DNA of 64,000 bases from Vibrio sp. CDRSL-10 TSBA. Lineage in GTDB: Bacteria; Pseudomonadota; Gammaproteobacteria; Enterobacterales; Vibrionaceae. Positions 52,423 to 60,923 of this stretch are shown here, piece by piece; the stretch's first letter is position 1, and each line of letters begins with the position of its first letter. The stretch lies in the NCBI GenBank assembly GCA_039696685.1, contig CP155566.1, positions 1,302,001-1,366,000 of the forward strand, read 5' to 3'. The position numbers and the translations under genes are program-made. A model generated the notes under the pieces. It searched no databases. It was given only the letters and a program-made list of their open reading frames with translations, and was not told the origin of the DNA.

Positions 52423-53979
52423 ATGTATAAAAAAATTAACTTAAGAAAACTAATACTTCTAATATGTTTTTTTAGTGTCATAGTTAGTTTGGCGAGCGCT
52501 TTCTATTCTATTTATCATACTCAAAGAGCATTGATTATTGATAACACGATGGAGTCAAATCGAGTTTATGCCGAGAAGATGGCTGAAATGACCAATGCAT
52601 TTATTGGCTCATCCATGTCACAGCTTAGATATAGCGCCAAAATATTAAGTACTAAATTTCATGACCAGAGTACCCTTAGGAATGAAGTTGATAGATTAAA
52701 ATATCAAACAAATTCATTTAATTCAGTGGTAATCGTAAACTCAGAAGGTGTTATTGCATCAATTTCTCCTGAAACGATTCAAGTTCAAGGTGTAAAATTA
52801 AAAAGTTATCAAGCAAAGCAATCGTTACGAGCAAAAAAACCACTAGTCACTGACCCTTTTATTTCACCCGCCGGAAATTTTTTAACTAGTATTTCTTATC
52901 CTATATTTTCTGAAAGTGGGGAATATTTAGGATATATAAGTGGCACTATATATCTAGACAAAGAAAATATTCTAAGCACACTATTATCCAAACACAGTTA
53001 TGTTGATGGTTCATATTTATACGTTGTAGATAGAAATCACACCATTTTGTATCACCCGAATCAAGAGATGGTTGGTAAAACCATTGATGATAATGCTGCA
53101 ATTAATTCAGTGACAGAAGGTAAGACAGGTGGAAAAGACATATTTAACAGTCAAGGCGTTGAAATGCTGGCTGGCTACTCACCTGTTACTTCATCGGGTT
53201 GGGGAATTGTTGCACAAAAATCAAAGTCACTTACACTAAAAGTTCTACAAGATAGACTGAAACAAGTAGTTTTAACAACGCTACCATTAGCAATCATAAT
53301 ACTCATTTTTATATGGTTTGCTTCAGCATACATATCACGGCCATTGTGGCAGTTGGCAAGCATAGCTAAAAATTTCGAAAACCATTTAACTGTAGTTGAT
53401 GAGCTACGAAAAATCGCTCCATGGTACTATGAAGTCAGTAATCTAAAACGAAGCTTTATGACTGCTTTTAATGTCGTATCTAGTACTATTGATGAATTAA
53501 ACACTAATAGTATGACCGACTCTCTTACAGGATTGTTAAATAGAAGAGGGTTTGAAACTGTATTGGAAGGTCTTGAAACCGAAAAAAAACCTTTCTCCGT
53601 GTTGGCTATTGACATTGATTACTTCAAGAAAGTTAATGATACATACGGTCATGACGCAGGCGATAAGTTGCTAATTTGTTTTGCAGAAACGTTAAAAAAA
53701 CAAGCACGTGAAAAGGACTTTATCATCCGTGCAGGAGGAGAGGAATTTTTTATACTTTTACCAAGCAGTGATGGAGATAAAGCTGAAATAATCGCAGAAA
53801 GAATCAGAAAAAGCATTGAATCAACAAACTACCCTCTAGTGGGAAATATAACCGCATCCATTGGGATATCTCATTACTCAAATTATGACGAGCCAATAGA
53901 TGAAACTTTAAAATTAGCCGATCAAGCTCTTTACAAAGCCAAGTCCAACGGTCGAAATAGAATAGAGACTAATTATTAG
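52423..53979 (+). CDS. Cache-domain diguanylate cyclase
   Basis: This 518-residue membrane protein makes cyclic di-GMP. Helices at about 10-28 and 286-308 bracket a periplasmic dCache sensor. A HAMP-like linker and a GGDEF domain (about 360-518) follow. The active-site motif is GGEEF in RAGGEEFFILLPS; the inhibitory site R-x-x-D lies five residues before it (REKD). DIDYFKKVNDTYGHDAGD holds the substrate and metal residues. The gene is AT-rich compared with the core and sits next to an IS, consistent with transfer. Confidence 0.94.
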   Translation: MYKKINLRKLILLICFFSVIVSLASAFYSIYHTQRALIIDNTMESNRVYAEKMAEMTNAFIGSSMSQLRYSAKILSTKFHDQSTLRNEVDRLKYQTNSFNSVVIVNSEGVIASISPETIQVQGVKLKSYQAKQSLRAKKPLVTDPFISPAGNFLTSISYPIFSESGEYLGYISGTIYLDKENILSTLLSKHSYVDGSYLYVVDRNHTILYHPNQEMVGKTIDDNAAINSVTEGKTGGKDIFNSQGVEMLAGYSPVTSSGWGIVAQKSKSLTLKVLQDRLKQVVLTTLPLAIIILIFIWFASAYISRPLWQLASIAKNFENHLTVVDELRKIAPWYYEVSNLKRSFMTAFNVVSSTIDELNTNSMTDSLTGLLNRRGFETVLEGLETEKKPFSVLAIDIDYFKKVNDTYGHDAGDKLLICFAETLKKQAREKDFIIRAGGEEFFILLPSSDGDKAEIIAERIRKSIESTNYPLVGNITASIGISHYSNYDEPIDETLKLADQALYKAKSNGRNRIETNY

Positions 53980-54006
53980 GCCTTACTTGGTTCGGTTTTG
54001 TGAATT

Positions 54007-54069
54007 GCCGCTGATTTCCTAGACGCCGTTTAGTTAGAATAGGCGAAATTTGTCTAGGAGATCGGTGGC
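54007..54069. repeat. Imperfect 18-bp inverted repeat, IS-end-like
   Basis: GCCGCTGATTTCCTAGAC (54007-54024) and GTCTAGGAGATCGGTGGC (54052-54069) pair at 15 of 18 positions around a 27-nt centre. The sequence TTTCCTAGAC preceded by a TGAA..GCC block resembles ends of some IS3-type elements (from memory). It may be two abutting IS ends or a transcription terminator. Confidence 0.45.
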
Positions 54070-54267
54070 GGTCCATACAACACCGCTATCGGAATCAGAA
54101 GTAAAGGCTTTATTCTCAGATTTTGAATTAGTCAGGTTTCTTTGAACGTGATGAAAAGCGAAAACTTCATCGGGTAGAATGAAGCATTGGCATACTTTTT
54201 CTAATCCGATAGAAACCTTCTGATTACTAGTCCTAGCACGTTTCTGTCCAAATGTATGGTACGCCCC

Positions 54268-54484
54268 GTTTTGCAAGTAAAAATTCAAAATAACGGAGTT
54301 GGTTTGCGCTAATGTATTCAGAGTCTGATTGAGACCTTTTTCTTTAGCCCCAGCTCTACGATGAGATCCGCGCCAGATTGTCCTCAAAAGTGTGAAAGCA
54401 TAGTAGTTGCTGTTTTGGACATCAGGTCTTCAATCTGGTGGTCTAACCGTTTTGTCATCTTTCATTTTCATATGCAAACTTGAT
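54268..54484 (-). ncRNA. Candidate bridge/seek RNA region of the IS1111-group element
   Basis: Position only: in IS1111-group elements the recombinase-guiding RNA is encoded in the long non-coding end 3' of the transposase, which is this segment. On the minus strand it includes a potential stem around ACCACCAG / CCTGATGT. I cannot fold it reliably, so the RNA itself is an inference from known IS110 biology. Confidence 0.35.
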
Positions 54485-55502
54485 TTATGTTCTGATCTCA
54501 AAAATTTTATGAGTTGCCATAACAGACCAAGCAATTCTGGCGAGTTTGTTTGCCAGTGCTACTAAAGCCACATTGAATGGTTTACGACGCTTTAAGTCTA
54601 TTATCCATGTACCAAAATACTTCTCTGCGGTAGCATCGCGCCACAGTACAGATCTAGCCGCGTGAACAAAAAGCTCGCGAAGCTCTTTGTTTCCACGTTT
54701 AGATATTCCAAGAAGCTTCGGCTTGCCTCCTGTTGAATATTGAAATGGAACCAGTCCTATCCAAGCAGCAAAATTACGACCATTGGAAAAGTCTTTGGGG
54801 TTTGATACAACAGATAGACAACAAGCAGCAGTCATTGGCCCGATACCAGGGATCGATTGCAGCATAGTAAATAGCTCATTGCCGTTGTTAATAGTCTCAA
54901 TTTTCTTATCTTGTTCTTTAATCTTCTCATTAAGATGATTGTAATGATCAAGTTGTTCTCGTAACTCAAGAACAAGTAATGGGGCAACTGGTTGCCCGGT
55001 GTCAGCAAGCCACTGAAAAAGCCGCTTCATATTTGCATGGCCACGAGGAAAGCTGAAACCAAACTCAACAAGAATTGAAGTAATACGGTTCATAACAGCC
55101 GTTTCGCTCCCTGATATAGCCAGTTCGAATTCGACGAATCACACTTCCTATTTGTGCTTGTTCAGATTTCGGTGTGACAAACCTCATTTTCGGTCTTGTC
55201 GCTGCTTCAGCTATGGCGTCAGCGTCAATAAAGTCATTTTTGTGGCTTTTAACATAGGGTTTAACATACTGAGGTGGAATGAGCTTAACTTGATGTCCAA
55301 ACTCTTGGCAACGTCTAGCTAGCCAATGAGCACCACAACAAGCCTCCATTGCTATGGTTACAGGCTCATGTGCAGAGATATATTGAATGAGTTTAACTCT
55401 AGAGAATTTATGTCGATAGAGTTCACGCCCAGAATGGTCGTGACCAACCAAATGAAAGGTAGATTTACCAAGATCGATACCGATTGTTTTGATAGCTGAC
55501 AT
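54485..55502 (-). CDS. IS110-family transposase (DEDD), +1 frameshift in the sequence
   Basis: This 338-residue recombinase (corrected) has an N-terminal RuvC-like DEDD domain (IKTIGIDLGKSTFHLVGHD; AMEACCGAHWLAR; KNDFIDADAIAEAA). A coiled linker and the C-terminal Transposase_20 domain with LQSIPGIGPMTAACCL and the FAAWIGLVPFQYSTGGK...GISKRGNKELR segment (catalytic serine region) follow. The frames join at 55101-55105 (GTTTC to GTTC; restored YIRERTAVMNRITSIL). After correction it looks complete and potentially active. Confidence 0.93.
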
Positions 55503-55596
55503 GATGGCACCTCCTGAAGTTCAGCGACTATGCTGAGTGTAGTTTAGGTGTGGGGCGTACCATCTAATTATGTATGGTACGCCCCCCTCCTAACAC

Positions 55597-56388
55597 CTAC
55601 CGACTCAGTGCCTCACCCAGAGGGCGGAAATAATCCAGCAGGGCGTCTTTGATAATCCGCCGGTGACTCATATCCGGATAGAGAGGGAATTGCTCAGGCT
55701 TGGTGGTGCCCGAGACTAAATAAGCGTTTTCGATTCCGGAGCAGGATTCCACCACTGCTTCAAAGGCGCGAGCCATCATCTCTGTCGGTTGGGAGAAATA
55801 ATTGCTGCCCATCGCTTTGTCGGCTTTGACGCTGCGTAGTACATAGTCGTGGGTATCCTGGCCATCATCACTGAGCAGAGCTGCGTCAAAAATCTTCAGC
55901 AGCCGTTCGTTGAGCGGGTGGGGGAAATGGTCGACATTTCTTAACCAGCAATCGCTGGCAAACAGGATTTGTCGTTGCGGGCCGGAGCGATCGCCGATAG
56001 CAAAGGCTTTCTCAGCGATGTAGTGATCAAAGGCATGCCAGAATTCATGCGCCAGTGCGCCAGCACCGGCATTTTTGGCTAACGCCAATTCGCGCTGGTT
56101 TGGCGCGTAGTGAGCCTGAACGCCCTGACGGCCGCCGGTACCAAACGCCAGATTGAGGTTACCGCGCAAACCAATTGCCGCTGGTGGCAGAGCTAGGATA
56201 TAGGCTAAGTCGGCCAGTGAATCGAAGATCAGGTTTGCGGCGAGATCTTTCTCCTCAGTGTTGACCCACTTCCCGATACGGATACCCCCAATTCCGAAGG
56301 TCTGTTTGATATCCATAAATGACACCTGATCGCCGTGGCGATAATCGGGCCCTTTGCGAGTTTTGTATTTAAAGCTGGTTAACTGCAA
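55597..56388 (-). CDS. CLCA_X / LPD1-like protein with HExxH motif
   Basis: This 263-residue soluble protein has a zinc-peptidase-like motif in LAHEFWHAFDHYIAEKAF (H-E-F-W-H-x-x-x-D). It is preceded by a conserved block (FGIGGIRIGKWVNTEEKDLAANLIFDSLADLAYILALP), which resembles the LPD1 domain of large polyvalent phage and mobile-element proteins. As a stand-alone gene it fits the CLCA_X family as I remember it. The function is unknown; a proteolytic role is only suggested. The IS lies 12 bp downstream of its stop codon. Confidence 0.75.
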   Translation of the reverse strand: MQLTSFKYKTRKGPDYRHGDQVSFMDIKQTFGIGGIRIGKWVNTEEKDLAANLIFDSLADLAYILALPPAAIGLRGNLNLAFGTGGRQGVQAHYAPNQRELALAKNAGAGALAHEFWHAFDHYIAEKAFAIGDRSGPQRQILFASDCWLRNVDHFPHPLNERLLKIFDAALLSDDGQDTHDYVLRSVKADKAMGSNYFSQPTEMMARAFEAVVESCSGIENAYLVSGTTKPEQFPLYPDMSHRRIIKDALLDYFRPLGEALSR

Positions 56389-56477
56389 GCTATGCCTCAG
56401 CGTTGGGTATCATTGAATCAAAAAGGGGGCACCATCGGCAAGCCGACCGATCGCTGAGCTGCCGTTTAGCGCTGCGA

Positions 56478-57254
56478 CTAGACCGGATGTCCGGTAATCA
56501 CCGTGCAGTCTAACTGGCTGAAATGCGCTGTGGCGACCTGATTATGCGCCGAGCAGATGAGGTAATCCACGGCTTCGGAACGCATAAACGGATACGGACC
56601 CAAGGCTTCGATTTTATCATCGGTACACATGGCAACAATAGCGCCTGCTTTGGAGACTGCATGGCGTTTAAACTCACCATCCTGATAATGGATAGCGGTG
56701 AATCCGGCCGCGGAGGACCAACCACAAATCCCCACAAAGCAGAGATCAAAGCGAAATTTATTGAGTGATTCTACCGCGGTAATGTCAATGGCACCACCCA
56801 CGGCATAATTAAGCTCACCACCAAGCAGAATGGTGCGGATGTGTTGTCGTTCGAGTAATCGGGTGGCAATGGCCGGGCTATTGGTCACCACGGTCAGATT
56901 GATGTCGTTAGGCAGCAGGCTGGCGAGCAACATATGCGTGCTGCTGGCATCTAAGAAAATAACCTGATCGGGTTTGATAATGGAGAGAGCCGCCAGTGCT
57001 AACGCCTGCTTTTCACTGTTTCTGTTTTCCAGGCGCTGCTCCTGAGTGCCCGTGGGCGGCACCAGGGACAGAACTCCACCGTGAATGCGCTTGCACAATC
57101 CCTCATTCGCCAGAAAACGCAGATCGCGGCGGATGGTCGCTTCTGTTGTCCCAAGTTGCAAGGCGAGATCAGCTGCCATCACTTTATTGTTCGATTTCAA
57201 TAAGTTCAGGATTAACTGATGGCGTTCTTCCGGTGAAAATTTTTCCATTATCAT
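56478..57254 (-). CDS. DeoR-family regulator
   Basis: This regulator of up to 258 residues has an N-terminal DeoR helix-turn-helix (RHQLILNLLKSNNKVMAADLALQLGTTEATIRRDLRFLANEG) and a C-terminal sugar-phosphate sensor (DeoRC; IFLDASSTHMLLASLL; VVTNSPAIATRLL; ILLGGELNY). It lies just downstream of a HAD phosphatase gene in the same orientation, so regulation of sugar-phosphate metabolism is likely. Confidence 0.92.
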   Translation of the reverse strand: MIMEKFSPEERHQLILNLLKSNNKVMAADLALQLGTTEATIRRDLRFLANEGLCKRIHGGVLSLVPPTGTQEQRLENRNSEKQALALAALSIIKPDQVIFLDASSTHMLLASLLPNDINLTVVTNSPAIATRLLERQHIRTILLGGELNYAVGGAIDITAVESLNKFRFDLCFVGICGWSSAAGFTAIHYQDGEFKRHAVSKAGAIVAMCTDDKIEALGPYPFMRSEAVDYLICSAHNQVATAHFSQLDCTVITGHPV

Positions 57255-57393
57255 TGTCTGTTAAAAGGTTCGGGGCTTCATTATAAACGAACATAAGTGG
57301 TGTTCATATCTGTCCGTTTATAAAGAAGCCCCGAGTTTTGAGGCAGTTACGCCTTTCGTCACGCCCACCTAAAAATTTGCTTTATCTCTTTCT

Positions 57394-57435
57394 TTATTGC
57401 TTATTACTTATTGCATATTACTTATTGCTTTATTC
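57394..57435. repeat. Three tandem 14-bp repeats at the end of the HAD gene
   Basis: TTATTGCTTATTAC (57394), TTATTGCATATTAC (57408) and TTATTGCTTTATTC (57422) are exactly 14 bp apart and end three bases before the HAD stop codon region (stop at 57438). Confidence 0.8.
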
Positions 57436-57437
57436 GT

Positions 57438-58245
57438 TTACTGCTTTGGCTGCAGTTCCAGTAACTGCAGTATGGTGTGCATGACTCCGTCTTCATCATT
57501 GGAACGGGCAATGTAATTCGCGGCGGCTTTGGTTTCTGCAAATCCATTGCGCATCGCAAAACTAAACCGGGCACGGTCCATCAGTTCAATATCATTCAAT
57601 CCGTCGCCGAATGCCATGGTTTCGGCTTCCGTCACTCCCAGCATTGCTTGCAGCTTCTCAACCGTAGTGCCTTTGTGAACGCCCTCGTTGGCAATGTCTA
57701 TCCAGGCTGGTTCAGAAACCACGATATAAGCCTGTTGTTCAAAAGCGTTAAGCTGAGGACGAAGGGCAGGACACTGTTTATTTTCATCATAAACCGTGAT
57801 TTTAACGAAGTCAGAAGTGATGTCCGTGTAGGACTCGACCACTTTGACTTCAGCATAAGAGCTGCGCACTAATGCGCGTAAGTGTTCCGGAGTCTCGCGT
57901 TTTATCGCGGCATATTCGTTGGTGCATGCAATCACGATATGTGAGCCTTCGATGCTTTCCAGGTGGCGGATAATATCAAGCCCCAATGCATTATTGAGCA
58001 GAGACTGATAGACAAACTCGCCCTGGTGTTTAATGCGTGTCGCGCTGTCGCCAAGAATCCAGAAATCCTTGCTCTGCTCACCGAGCAGTTTCTTCAACCC
58101 GTTCAACTTGCTTGCCGGTGCAGGGCGCAAATGCTACCCCATGCGCCTGCATGCAGGACACGACTTGCTTGAACAGTTCGCGGTTGTAATCTCCCTGACT
58201 GTTGAGAAAGGTGCCATCCATATCGGTGACGATTAATTTGATCAT
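57438..58245 (-). CDS. Cof-type HAD-IIB sugar phosphatase, +1 frameshift in the sequence
   Basis: This 268-residue phosphatase (corrected) starts MIKLIVTDMDGTFLNSQGDY, with the nucleophile Asp in DMDGT. The C-terminal motif is MAFGDGLNDIELM. The frames join at 58088-58092 (GTTTC to GTTC; restored VERVEELLGEQSKDFWILGD). The frame is open 34 codons further upstream, but the start at 58245 puts the catalytic motif at its usual distance. It probably acts on sugar phosphates and lies next to the DeoR gene. Confidence 0.93.
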
Positions 58246-58443
58246 GTTCGGTTTCCTATTCACGTAATCAGCGTTAGCTGACGTTAATAAAACACAGATG
58301 AACATTTTCGTCAATATATGAACATTTAAATATTTATTTGTGTTCATTTTGGTTTGGTTGTGTGTATACTTTGGCTAACAGGAATAAAGGTTTGACCAGT
58401 CATTGTTGAGTTGTTGAGTTGTGGAGGGTGAAGGAGTGGTGTC

Positions 58444-59022
58444 ATGGTGACAATGCAGGACGTTGCACGTTATGCGGGAGTCTCGAAGTCGACCGTTTCA
58501 CGGGTGATTAATGGTCACTCGGTATCGGCGGATGTCACTCAAAAAGTGTCCACCGCGTTGCAAAGGCTAGGTTATCATCCTAATCGGCTGGCACGGGCGC
58601 TGACAACCAATCGCAATTCGGTGGTCGGTGTCATTATCGCCGAATCATCACAAATCAGCCCGGCAGTCATCGCTTTCCTCTCTCATTTGTTGGCACATAT
58701 GAGCCGTCTGCACAGGCCATTAATGGTGTTACAACTTCAGGATCAATATTTATCACATACTGAGAGTGTTCAAGCGTTGGCGGAACAGCGCTGCGAGTGC
58801 ATTGTCTGTGTATCTGCTGGTGACGATTTGGATAAGATGATGAGTGAGTCATTCCAGAGCGTTGGCATTCCTTTGGCTTTGGTTGAAATGACGCTATGTG
58901 GTCATGCCATCCTGAGCTTGAAAGCCGTGAAGACCTGTCCGGAGAAAAGTTCGATTCAGGATGAGTTTTTGTCTGTGAATCAATGTATTGAACAAATCAT
59001 TGCCAATTTTATCGAGCAATAA
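58444..59022 (+). CDS. Short LacI-family protein
   Basis: This 192-residue protein has an intact LacI helix-turn-helix and hinge (MQDVARYAGVSKSTVSRVINGHSVSADVTQKVSTALQRLGYHPNRLARALTTNRN) but only about 130 residues afterwards. It begins like a periplasmic-binding-type sensor (VVGVIIAESSQISPAVIAFL) and then diverges to an unrelated end. Normal members are about 330 residues. AAGGAG lies 7 bp before the ATG. It is either a degenerate repressor or a regulator that has lost its effector domain. It precedes the acetyltransferase gene by 51 bp. Confidence 0.85.
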   Translation: MVTMQDVARYAGVSKSTVSRVINGHSVSADVTQKVSTALQRLGYHPNRLARALTTNRNSVVGVIIAESSQISPAVIAFLSHLLAHMSRLHRPLMVLQLQDQYLSHTESVQALAEQRCECIVCVSAGDDLDKMMSESFQSVGIPLALVEMTLCGHAILSLKAVKTCPEKSSIQDEFLSVNQCIEQIIANFIEQ

Positions 59023-59073
59023 GGAATGTAATGGCGCAGTAAGTCACTTTATCGCGCACTAAGAGAGGAATAC

Positions 59074-59634
59074 GTGAACGAGTTAAACAAGATGCTTAGC
59101 GGAGAGTGGTATGACCCAAGTGATGAGCAATTGAGTTCGATGCGGAGCAGAGCCAGAGAGTTGTTGTATCAATACAATCATGTTGCTGGTGAAAATGAGG
59201 TCACCAAACGCGAGTTGCTCGGCAGCTTACTTGGTACCATGGGCAACAATACCTCTATTCATGCTAATTTTTATTGTGACTATGGCTGCCATATCCATGT
59301 TGGTGCCAACTTCTTTGCCAATTATAACTGTGTGATCCTTGATTGCGCTGAAGTGCGCTTTGGGGATGACTGCATGCTCGGGCCTCAGGTGGGGATCTAT
59401 ACCGCGACTCATCCGCTTGACCCGACTGAACGTGTCAGTGGTATTGAAGCGGCTAAGCCAATTATCATCGGCAACAAGTGCTGGATTGGTGGTCACGCAA
59501 CAATTAATCCCGGCGTCACTCTGGGAGATAACGTGGTAGTTGCTTCGGGCAGTGTCGTGACCAAGAGTTTTGGCGATAATGTCGTTATCGGCGGCAATCC
59601 GGCGCGGGTGTTACGTGAACTCGAGTGCGGCTAA
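59074..59634 (+). CDS. Sugar O-acetyltransferase (Maa/NodL type)
   Basis: This 186-residue left-handed beta-helix acetyltransferase has an N-terminal Maa domain (LNKMLSGEWYDPSDEQL), hexapeptide repeats, and the catalytic His in YTATHPLDPTERVSG. The motif IIIGNKCWIGGHATINPGV is characteristic. It transfers acetyl from acetyl-CoA to maltose, glucose or similar sugars. It begins with GTG after GAGG. Confidence 0.93.
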   Translation: MNELNKMLSGEWYDPSDEQLSSMRSRARELLYQYNHVAGENEVTKRELLGSLLGTMGNNTSIHANFYCDYGCHIHVGANFFANYNCVILDCAEVRFGDDCMLGPQVGIYTATHPLDPTERVSGIEAAKPIIIGNKCWIGGHATINPGVTLGDNVVVASGSVVTKSFGDNVVIGGNPARVLRELECG

Positions 59635-59765
59635 AGCTCGATACTGATCAAAGATGAAGCCCGGTTTGTCGCTGCACCGCCAAATCATCTGCTGACGAAT
59701 ACGTGTTCAAACCGGGCAACAGCGGCTTCATTTACACAAAGCCGCTTGGGATTAATCGGTCCCGA

Positions 59766-60818
59766 TTAATCCCATTGCGTCGCTTTAATATCAATCACGA
59801 AACGGTACTTCACTTGTCCGTTTGCCATGCGTTCAAAGGCTTGCTCAATTTGGTCGCCCTGAATCATTTCTACATCGGCGGTAATATTGTGCTCTCCACA
59901 AAAGTCGAGCATTTCCTGGGTCTCTTTGATGCTGCCGATCGAGGTGCCGCTGACACTCAGACGACGGAATACCATCGGCGTGACGTTGGGTGCTTTGTGC
60001 GGCGCATCAGGAATGCCGACCAACACCAGGCGGCCGTTGGTTTTCAATGTCGCCAGGTACGGATCCAAATCATGCGGCGCGGCCACACAATCGAGGATCA
60101 TATCCAGTGACTGCGCTGCGGACTCCATTTGTGCCGGATCTTTAGAAAGCACGATGGTCTCTGCACCCAGGGCGATGCCATCGGCCGCTTTATCCGGCGA
60201 GGTCGTAAATAAGGTCACTTTGGCGCCGAGTGCAGTGGCGAGTTTCACCGCCATGTGACCCAGTCCGCCCAAACCAATCACACCAATGTGATCGCCTGCC
60301 TTAACGCCCCAGTATTTAAGTGGCGACCAGACGGTTACGCCCGCACACAATAGCGGTGCAACGGCATGAGTCGGCAGGCTTTCCGGTACGGACAGCACAA
60401 ATTCTTGCTTGGTCACAATCGACTGAGCATAACCGCCGAACGTGGTCGCACCGGAATGGCGGTCCGTGCCGTTATAGGTCGCAACAAAACCCTGATCGCA
60501 ATATTGCTCTTCTTGCTGCTGGCAGTGCGAGCACTGGCCGCACGAGTCAACCATGACGCCAACGCCAACCAGCTGACCTGGTTGAAAGCGCGTTACTTCA
60601 TTGCCTACGGCAGCAACTCGTCCGACGATTTCGTGACCCGGAACCATAGGGTACTGGCTCATTCCCCATTCGTTTCTGGCCATGTGTAAGTCTGAATGGC
60701 AAACACCACAATAAAGAATGTCGACTTGGACGTCATCCGGGCGCAATTCACGTTGAGAAACGGTGCCGATTTGTAGTTCTTTATCGGCGGCGATTGCGGT
60801 AATAGCTTGGATATTCAT
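59766..60818 (-). CDS. NADP-dependent zinc alcohol/aldehyde dehydrogenase (YahK type)
   Basis: This 350-residue medium-chain dehydrogenase of the cinnamyl-alcohol dehydrogenase group has zinc ligands in CGVCHSDLHMARNEWG and PGHEIVGRV. The structural-zinc cysteines lie in CGQCSHCQQQEEQYC, and the coenzyme motif is GVIGLGGLGHMAVKLA. YahK-like enzymes reduce a broad range of aldehydes. It is divergent from an HxlR regulator. Confidence 0.94.
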   Translation of the reverse strand: MNIQAITAIAADKELQIGTVSQRELRPDDVQVDILYCGVCHSDLHMARNEWGMSQYPMVPGHEIVGRVAAVGNEVTRFQPGQLVGVGVMVDSCGQCSHCQQQEEQYCDQGFVATYNGTDRHSGATTFGGYAQSIVTKQEFVLSVPESLPTHAVAPLLCAGVTVWSPLKYWGVKAGDHIGVIGLGGLGHMAVKLATALGAKVTLFTTSPDKAADGIALGAETIVLSKDPAQMESAAQSLDMILDCVAAPHDLDPYLATLKTNGRLVLVGIPDAPHKAPNVTPMVFRRLSVSGTSIGSIKETQEMLDFCGEHNITADVEMIQGDQIEQAFERMANGQVKYRFVIDIKATQWD

Positions 60819-60885
60819 AAATCATCCTGTGTTGGGGCGTTGAAAATGAGGGCGCACTATAGACACAATTTTCTCTTTTTGGTAG

Positions 60886-60923
60886 TAGTTACCATTTAGT
60901 GTAATAGTAACCAAGAGGTAACC
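60886..60923. promoter_or_regulatory. Candidate HxlR operator
   Basis: GTTAC (60888-60892) and GTAAC (60907-60911) form an inverted repeat, and the palindrome GGTTACC-like element (GGTAACC, 60917-60923) abuts the HxlR start codon. HxlR/MarR-type regulators often bind such GTAAC half-sites in their own promoter; the site would control both divergent genes. Confidence 0.5.

Larger units (their letters stand above)
54252..55585 (-). mobile_element. IS110-family element, IS1111 group
   Basis: A transposase gene is bracketed by the 12-bp inverted repeats ATGGTACGCCCC (54256-54267) and GGGGCGTACCAT (55552-55563). A further direct copy of the first lies at 55574-55585, so the 16-mer ATGTATGGTACGCCCC recurs 1318 bp apart. 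The long non-coding flank is on the 3' side of the transposase (217 bp) and the short one on the 5' side (about 50 bp), which is the IS1111-group arrangement with subterminal inverted repeats. Exact ends cannot be fixed without an empty site. Confidence 0.75.

Noticed and set aside
54034..54387. 117-codon minus-strand frame
   Set aside because: It crosses the boundary of the IS1111-group element and its inverted repeat, so it is a chance fusion frame.
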